A DNA stretch of 64,000 nt from Fragum whitleyi (taxonomy: Eukaryota; Mollusca; Bivalvia; Cardiida; Cardiidae): contig OX411544.1 of assembly GCA_948146395.1 (NCBI GenBank), forward strand, positions 55,827,360-55,891,359. Reading direction: 5' to 3'. How positions within the stretch are numbered: the first letter of the stretch is position 1; the number at the start of each line of letters is the position of its first letter. The notes under the pieces were generated by a model. That model was not told the DNA's origin. It worked only from the letters and a program-made list of their open reading frames with translations, and did no database searches. Positions 57,608-64,000 of this stretch are shown here, in pieces. The position numbers and the translations under genes are program-made.

Positions 57608-58323
57608 GACTAGCCATGTTTAGGACATGATCTACTTGATTTTAGCCCAGATGTGACATTTCCAACGCTTTCAAATGTGTGCAGTGTTAAGAGTCAGGCC
57701 CGACTGTGCATCTGCACAGTCTGGGCAGAGTCTTGGCTGTGCACTCTGCATATAGATAAGGTCTAAACCCTTTATCAGGCGGTCAGGGAATGTAATTGAT
57801 GCATTATTTGTTTGTTTAGGCTGCTCCGTGTCACACATGAAATTGTTGGAAATGACACTTGCAGGCTCATTTAATAATTCAATATCTGTGGTATTGGTTG
57901 TGTGCATCCTGACGTGGATCTAGGACCTGGCTGAACAGGGGATTCTCCAAATAGTGTAGACTGCAGTGTAGACCAAGATCAGGCTGGATTTGCGATACAG
58001 TGTGAAACCTTGCATGTAAAAGGGGCTTGTGTAACCACTGCTTGTATTTCTCCTTTGTGCTACTGAATTAAATGTCAAACAGGTACTGTAGACTAAGATC
58101 AGTAGGCATGTAAAGGCAGGCTGATGTTTGTCTATGCAGAACTTGAATACAGGAATAACCTGGTATTGACAGGATGAAGGTTAAATTTAATAGTACAAAC
58201 TCTTTAATTTAATGAAATTTCATTGTAGCAATTAACGTTTTATGCTGATTTGTCTATCAATATTTTATTGCAATACTTTGACATATGACCATGCTTGTAT
58301 ATTTCATGAGCGGTTTGAATAAA
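57608..58323 (+). other. 3' UTR of the PP2A subunit gene, ending at a poly(A) signal
   Basis: About 0.7 kb follows the stop codon before a canonical AATAAA at 58318-58323, the first one set in a plausible 3'-end context. A short GC-richer palindrome lies at about 57668-57750 (TGCACAGTC-type arms). Part of a TTAA-family miniature element is visible around 58080-58170. Other AATAAA motifs occur further downstream (for example near 59792), so a longer 3' UTR is possible. The end is inferred. Confidence 0.5.
58318..58323 (+). promoter_or_regulatory. candidate polyadenylation signal AATAAA
   Basis: A consensus hexamer lies about 710 nt after the stop codon and is followed by a T-rich stretch. It is the best candidate 3' end of the PP2A gene in the window, but no transcript evidence is available. 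Confidence 0.5.
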
Positions 58324-58423
58324 GTCTCTTCAATCTGAAAATTACAATGAAAGAATAAGGCATATTACTTTCAGGATAGCTATATTGATTAAAAGTAGAA
58401 TATAGCCTATATTTAATTATGAT

Positions 58424-58806
58424 AGTGACACTGTAATATTTCCCCAACATTTTGGAAGTCATGAACTGTAAGTTTTAACAAAGGTCACCTAATGATTTCA
58501 TTCCTTGACAGCGGCACTCATCCTTTCCGACTATTTGTCTTCCACCATGGTTCATAATCATAGACCTATGTGAAATAGAAGCTGAAGGCTAGGAAAGGAT
58601 GTAATGGTATTACTGTTGTGACTGTGAGAAATACCAGGAATCCATTATTAGGTGCTCCAGCTGCCTCAATACAACTGAAAGATTGTTAAAAGTGGTGTAA
58701 AACCCCGTCCAAACAAACTATTATTTCATTAGGAAACCTCGGTTTACATTATGAAAGTTCATGCATTACAAGATGTTGTGGAACTATTACAGGTCCACTA
58801 CCTTAA
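58424..58806. repeat. foldback element, family 3, interrupted by a SINE
   Basis: Left part to 58502 and right part from 58723 join to a typical family 3 copy ending GTGGAACTATTACAGGTCCA. The SINE is nested at the central CTAATGATTTCATTAGG. Confidence 0.85.
58503..58722 (+). mobile_element. common SINE, 5'-truncated, in a foldback centre
   Basis: It starts CCTTGACAGCGGCACTCATC and ends CCCCGTCCAAACAAAC. Target duplication ATTTCATT at 58495-58502 and 58723-58730. Confidence 0.82.
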
Positions 58807-59042
58807 GCTGGAGGCAGTTTCTGCCCAATTTTAAAAATTTAGCCAAAATTGGGATTCATTTGGTTACTTTTTATCGTTGAGAAATACATATAATTTCATA
58901 GTCTCTCTCTCTAAAGTTGAACGTCTTCAAGCTGAGAAGAAAAAACATGTTCAACTGTTAATTGTTGAGTCATAAGTTAAATCCAAACCCTCAGATGTGA
59001 CATAAATCCTTAAACTGTCAATGGTCCTAAGGGGCCTTTAAA

Positions 59043-59177
59043 GTAGTGGATCGGTAAAAGTTCCAAAACAATTATGAACTCGTGATCTTTCACAATGTTA
59101 ACAGAGATTGCCTAAAGAAATCAAGAAGCTCATTACTTCCGAAACAATGCAGAACTATTATGGATCTACTATTTTAG
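59043..59177. repeat. foldback element, family 3, diverged copy
   Basis: AGTAGTGGATCGGTAAAAGT faces GAACTATTATGGATCTACTA; the centre is CTAAAGAAATCAAG. Confidence 0.65.
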
Positions 59178-60073
59178 ATTGTTGGAAATGCCATGGACTA
59201 GCTAAATTAATTTGTTGATGCAGAGATTTTCTTAGTGTCTCTACTTCCTTGATTTACTAGCAATTCCTTTTAACTTCAGCTTATTACATAATATAATTGT
59301 AAGGTTTTGGAAGTGAACTGACAAATTATTTTCAAAACCTTATGTTGTGGGTATAAGAAACTTTGATGACTAAAATGGACAATTATCCTTAACAAAGGGT
59401 TTGGATGAGAAATGATGGATAAAAATTGTTGTTACTCCAAATAAGAAGCCCTGTGATAGATGCTGGCCACACATTAAGTCAATGAATTCTCATGTATATA
59501 CCACATCAATTAATATTTTGATTGTAGTATACCGGTTTTTATGATGAAATAATAATTGCGAAATTGTGTGAGAGTGTGTATGTGTTTGTATGCCTTCTAA
59601 CTGAGTCGGTGATAAATAATTAGAAAATGGTAGATGTATTCAATCAGTCAGAAAAATTGTTTTCTTGATTATGCAGGTTTCCAAATAAAGGATATTTTAT
59701 GGTTAAATGAGAGACTGAAACATTTAAATGATAATGTTTCACATAGAAATTAGTGGGATAAGTTTCGTAAAAGACTTGACCTGTATTCAGAATGAAATAA
59801 AAGGGTTTGAATAACATCTAGAAATTGTAGCTTGGCTCTGCATGTTAGAACATTTGCAAAGCCATGTTATACTTTGTGAAGGTTTCACAAAACATTCTTA
59901 TCTTGAATGCAGGGCCGATTCATCACTGAATTGAATTGAAAATATTAGATATGCCATTTTGTTAATGATGTGTTCCTTTAATGACTCGAGTTATACAATG
60001 TTATTTTGATATGATTGAGGGTTCTATGCAAGACTGTAGCAAGTGTCTATACAGTGTATAAACAATTGTTACG

Positions 60074-60232
60074 GTAGTGGACCCGTAATAGTTCCGCAAC
60101 ATTTCGTAACTCACGATCTTTCACAATGTTGACCAAGGTTTCCTAATGAAATCATTAGGAAATCTGGTTAACACTGTTAATGTTTATAAGTTTGGAAACG
60201 TTGCGGAACTATTACAGGGTCCACTAGCTTAA
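60074..60232. repeat. foldback element, family 3, best-preserved copy
   Basis: GTAGTGGACCCGTAATAGTT and CCGCAACATTTC face AACGTTGCGGAACTATTAC and AGGGTCCACTAG, with the centre CCTAATGAAATCATTAGG. Confidence 0.85.
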
Positions 60233-61154
60233 AACTGTATGTTTGCTTGCAGAGGAATTGACTCTATGTTCAGTTTAAGACTGCGTTATTTAGAAAACAC
60301 AAACTTTTTCTTGTTTGAATATATGAAATTGTTGAAAATGCTGACAAATTTGTGTACCAAAACAACAGTGTAAAACAAATCAATATTCATTAATAATATA
60401 TATGATACTGAAACAGTTTTGGATGTATGCTTGGAATTTTGCATTAATTCTGAAATACAAGACTTTGAAATAGCTTTGTCGTGCTCAGAAGAACTTATGA
60501 CTTATCAGTTTCTTTGAAAATTTTAAATTGATGCAAGATAATTTTGTTTGTGAAATTTGCTTTTCACCAAGAATAATCGTCTTTATTGAAATTTAAAGGT
60601 ATACAAAAGATGATTTAATATCGTCTAGCAATAAATGAGCATGTAACATAGGGAATTTATTGTGTTTGACTTAGAACTGTTATTGGCTAATAATGTACAA
60701 AAGTTGTTTGCTATAGATGTTAAGTGTGGTTATAAAACTTTGAGAAAGATCAGGGTAATTGACTTGCCAAGGGAGGTTGTCTTGCTGACCATGATGTTCA
60801 ACAATCTTTTTGATAGGAGATAGAAAGATAATAAATGCAGATACAGGTTTTTTTTGGTAGGAGATTGAAAGATTACACTTGTAGGTAAAGGATTCTTCTC
60901 TTGAGCATGATAGTTTTGGGTTTAGTGCAGAGTAATTACAAGTGCGAATATTGTATAACTTTTTCTAGTTATGCGCAAACAACTCAATCTAAGAAGTGCT
61001 AATCAAACAAAATCTAGTAAGACTGGAAAGTATAGGATAATTTGGAAAAACTTTGTAGAAAATAAAGAAATTTCTTATAAAAAGCAAAAGGAAATTTCTC
61101 TATTTTCAACAAAGTTTTCTGCTTTGAAGACAATAGGTTTTTTTTTCAAAATTC

Positions 61155-61292
61155 TTAACCCTTGTCATGCTGAACCCAGAATATTCCTGCTTTGGCAGGA
61201 GCTATAGACATACATCAGCCTGCACATATGTGCAGTCTGATGTTAGTCTACTCCACCTGTATCAAAATTTATACAGCATGACAAAGGGTAAC
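61155..61292. mobile_element. piggyBac-like miniature element, short copy
   Basis: Opens TTAACCCTTGTCATGCTGAA and closes ACAGCATGACAAAGGGTAA, with CTGCACATATGTGCAGTCTG inside. Only about 135 bp, so internally deleted. Confidence 0.72.
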
Positions 61293-61727
61293 TTTAAACT
61301 GAAGTCGTCAATATTATTTGTTGATTTTGACCAGTCTTAAGTTCTGTCGTCTTGTTATGGGTTAGATACTGGCTTGGCAAGTCAGTCACCTTTGATTGGT
61401 TCAATCTGGGTTTGTTTCCACCTTGTTATAAACTTTATAGTAGTGTGTTGTGTACAAGAAAAGAAACATGGTAGTTAATTTATTGTTTTAATGAATAGAT
61501 TTTGTGTGTGCTGTACATAGGTCTTTGATGCGTAGTATGTAATTATTAGTCAGGATAAATCAAGGGGTTAGTGGAAAACCTTTGTAAGTGATTTGAAACA
61601 TGAAAAGGATCTTTAAGGAAAAAAGTAAATGAAGAGAGAGAAAGAAATTTGAAAAAAAAAAGAAAAGAAAAATAGGCTTATTATAGGTTAACAAAGGTCC
61701 AGAGTTAAAAAAAAATATGCATAGAAC

Positions 61728-61800
61728 ATTGGCTGGGGGCGAAACATTTGTAACTCCCCTATAAATTTTGAGTAGTTACAACTGTTTTGCACTGAGCCAA
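61728..61800. repeat. foldback element, family 2, diverged copy
   Basis: TTGGCTGGGGGCGAAACATT faces CAACTGTTTTGCACTGAGCC. Confidence 0.65.
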
Positions 61801-62357
61801 CAAAATAAGGTGTGGTAGAATGACCATTCAAGAATTAGATAATCTTCAAAAAATTCCAACTCTGGTGGTCTTGTCAATATTTTTCACGCTTTCCCGAAGG
61901 CCCTTTTTCATGTGGATACATACTCATGGTTAAATTCTCAGACATCTTAACTACAGCTCGATCAAAGCTTAGCTATGATGATTAAGAATAAAATTAATGA
62001 TATGTATGTGGGCAATCTAAATGTTGGACATTTCATTGTTACAATTTATTGCTTGCAAACCAACAATAATCACATACTCTGGTTTTTGCTCTAAAAACTT
62101 AAATTTCATCTGCATATTAATGAGTGTGTCTTCATGCTAAAATCCCCCGTCTTTTAAAAAATCATACAAATGAAAGTTTTCATAAAGTTATCTATAATGC
62201 TTACTGCAAATATAACTGCTTTTAAGAATTATCTCAGTATTTAATGAAAATGCTTTTCAGGGGAAAAAATGAGTGGACTTCGTGATGAAAATGTAGCACG
62301 ATTCTTGTAAAGTTTTCTAGACAATTAAGTTGAATATGAAAAATGTGAGGAAATTGA

Positions 62358-62440
62358 TGGCTCAGTGCAAAGCAGTTGTAACTGCTTATGACCCTATATC
62401 ATATGCAGTTACAACTGTTCCACTGTTCTGTGCAATCAAA
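62358..62440. repeat. foldback element, family 2, copy 4
   Basis: ATGGCTCAGTGCAAAGCAGT faces AGTTACAACTGTTCC around a TATATCATA centre. The right arm has an extra short insertion. Confidence 0.7.
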
Positions 62441-62619
62441 TTGCCTTTCTAGTCAACATTATTTCTTCCATTACAATTATTTTAGTGTCTCTTGGCTAAA
62501 GGACTTTGAATTCTTTAGTTAAGTTTTTTTTACTCATTTATTGATTGCAGAATTTTAGACTTACTAAAAATAAGAAGAAGAATTTGCAAAAGACTGTTTC
62601 CAGTTATCTTTATCTTTAT

Positions 62620-62675
62620 GGGTAGAAAGCATTATGGAAAATGAAATTAATCTCTCTATTTTCCATAATGCTTTT
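62620..62675. repeat. short palindrome AAGCATTATGGAAAA
   Basis: AAAGCATTATGGAAAATGAA faces ATTTTCCATAATGCTTTT, separated by about 15 bases. Function unknown; probably another foldback relic. Confidence 0.6.
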
Positions 62676-62787
62676 CCTAGCTTTCTTTTGGCAGACATTA
62701 AGCTCATCCTGTTGGCTAATGTCTTTCAGCCAAAATTCCTTTCATCTGAAAACTTACTTCTCTAGACCCTCCAAATCCTCTACTGCT

Positions 62788-63038
62788 TCTGAACCCTTAT
62801 CATGCTGAATAAATTTTGGCTAGAAATTGTCATCAAAATCAAAGAGCACTGAAAGTACCAACTGTAGGCCAATTTTTATTTGAAAGAAAACAAAACAACT
62901 AAATCTATTGACGATTCTGGTTTGAAAGTGAGAAACAGGTGGTGTAGACTAACATCAGACTGCACATATGTGCAGCCTGATGTTTGTCTATAGCTCCTGC
63001 CAAAGCAGGAATATTCCTGGCTCAGCTTGACAAGGGCT
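62788..63038. mobile_element. piggyBac-like miniature element, full copy near the 3' end
   Basis: It opens GAACCCTTATCATGCTGAAT and closes GGCTCAGCTTGACAAGGGCT. The internal palindrome CTGCACATATGTGCAG is perfect. Confidence 0.75.
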
Positions 63039-63658
63039 AAAACCTGGACTTGGCACTCAGAGATGTTCTTGTAAAGTCAGAAAAACAGAATTTGTTAATG
63101 TTTTCAATGAGTACCCAACAACTGTGGTGTTCAAAACAAGCTACTTAGATCCTTACGTCTCCAAAGCTTTTGAAACTGTTGTAGCCATTGCCGTTAATCA
63201 TTTACTGTTAATCATAAAAACCTTAAGCCAGTGAAATCATAATTTCATTTTATCATAAACATGACCGAAAAAAAGGGACAATCTAGGGATCTTGAAATTC
63301 CCTGATCAGGGGGCCATTCTGCTGCTCTGCACCTAAACTCGTTTAAGCAATATCAACCATTTAATAAATGGCCCTTTTGCGCTTGTAGGGTTGGTCACAA
63401 ATTATGGTTAATTTTTACCTTGGTGAGAAAATCTTGGATTGATTCAAATTCGGTTTTGTGGAAAATAATATGGATCTAAATTATTTTTTGGAATGATAGA
63501 ATCATAGATACTATGAGAAAAAAACTATTAAAATGTTTGTTGAAGGTCAGGTTTGCTGTGTAATATATACAATATGTGGGATAACACTGAATTGTACACA
63601 TCCAATCCATTCTTCATCCCTTTTGATTCCCTGGCTTTATTGTAAATGTTTGTATATC

Positions 63659-63733
63659 GAAGGGTCAGCTCAAGACTATTTTAAGTGCCTATAGATATAT
63701 ATGCACCTACTATAGTATTGTACTGGCCCCTCA
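63659..63733. repeat. foldback element, family 1, diverged copy
   Basis: AAGGGTCAGCTCAAGACTAT faces TAGTATTGTACTGGCCCCTC around AGTGCCTATAGATATATATG. Confidence 0.75.
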
Positions 63734-64000
63734 ATATGCTTTTATGTTATCTATATTTGTCTGATACAATTGTGTTGCTTTAAAACCATGGTTTATTCAC
63801 CAGTAAATAACTCAACATAAGAAAACGACATGGTTGTGCTTTGATGATTATTATATATAAGCAATATTTTGAAAAAGTTTGAAAGCAATAGATGTTCAAT
63901 GTATCCTCAATTCTTGCTTTCTAAATTGAATTTCCCCATATCCATGATCAAGGGTCATATCAACGTTTTTTTTGCTTAAATCTTGTAACTACAGTTTGTT
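63734..64000. other. 3' flanking sequence, nothing recognised
   Basis: AT-rich sequence without coding potential or repeat boundaries that I can identify. Confidence 0.4.

Overview
The window is eukaryotic and most likely comes from a bivalve mollusc. It is AT-rich and intron-dominated, with no long open reading frame, and is packed with short interspersed and foldback repeats. The bivalve call rests on two dispersed repeat types that I recognise as common in bivalve genomes (elements opening AGCTCACCTGAG or AGCTCCACTGGC, followed by a CCGT-rich tract) and on abundant tRNA-derived SINEs. The genus cannot be set from sequence alone.

Only one protein-coding gene can be supported. It lies on the + strand and encodes a B56-family regulatory subunit of protein phosphatase 2A, closest to the epsilon isoform (PPP2R5E). 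Eleven coding exons run from 3084 to the stop codon at 57605-57607. Joined, they give 417 residues that lack only roughly the first 45-50 residues of the family, which must lie upstream of base 1. All splice sites are AG/GT and every phase agrees across introns. A poly(A) signal sits at 58318.

The first complete intron (3281-35408) is about 32 kb and holds most of the structure. Two Helentron-like non-autonomous elements (4090-8176) carry internal tandem arrays. Next come several foldback elements and copies of a second Helentron-like family. Then follows a 13.8-kb block (17798-31584) with matching inverted ends, a 5-bp direct flanking repeat, visibly more CpG than its surroundings and no recognisable transposase. 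Inside it, a 2.6-kb segment is present twice in direct orientation and is almost identical.

The intron ends in the most striking feature of the window. A 58-bp minisatellite (about 34932-35444) has as its repeat unit the 3' splice site plus the first 36 coding bases of the second exon. The real acceptor at 35408/35409 is therefore preceded by seven near-identical decoy acceptors. Each decoy leads into the same 12 codons; in six the next codon is a stop.

The later introns (35511-57501) and the 3' flank carry SINEs, foldback elements and TTAA-type miniature elements, often nested. Several have intact target-site duplications or a paralogous empty site in the same window, so insertion order can be read directly. 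No RNA gene, CRISPR array, viral gene or intact transposase was found.
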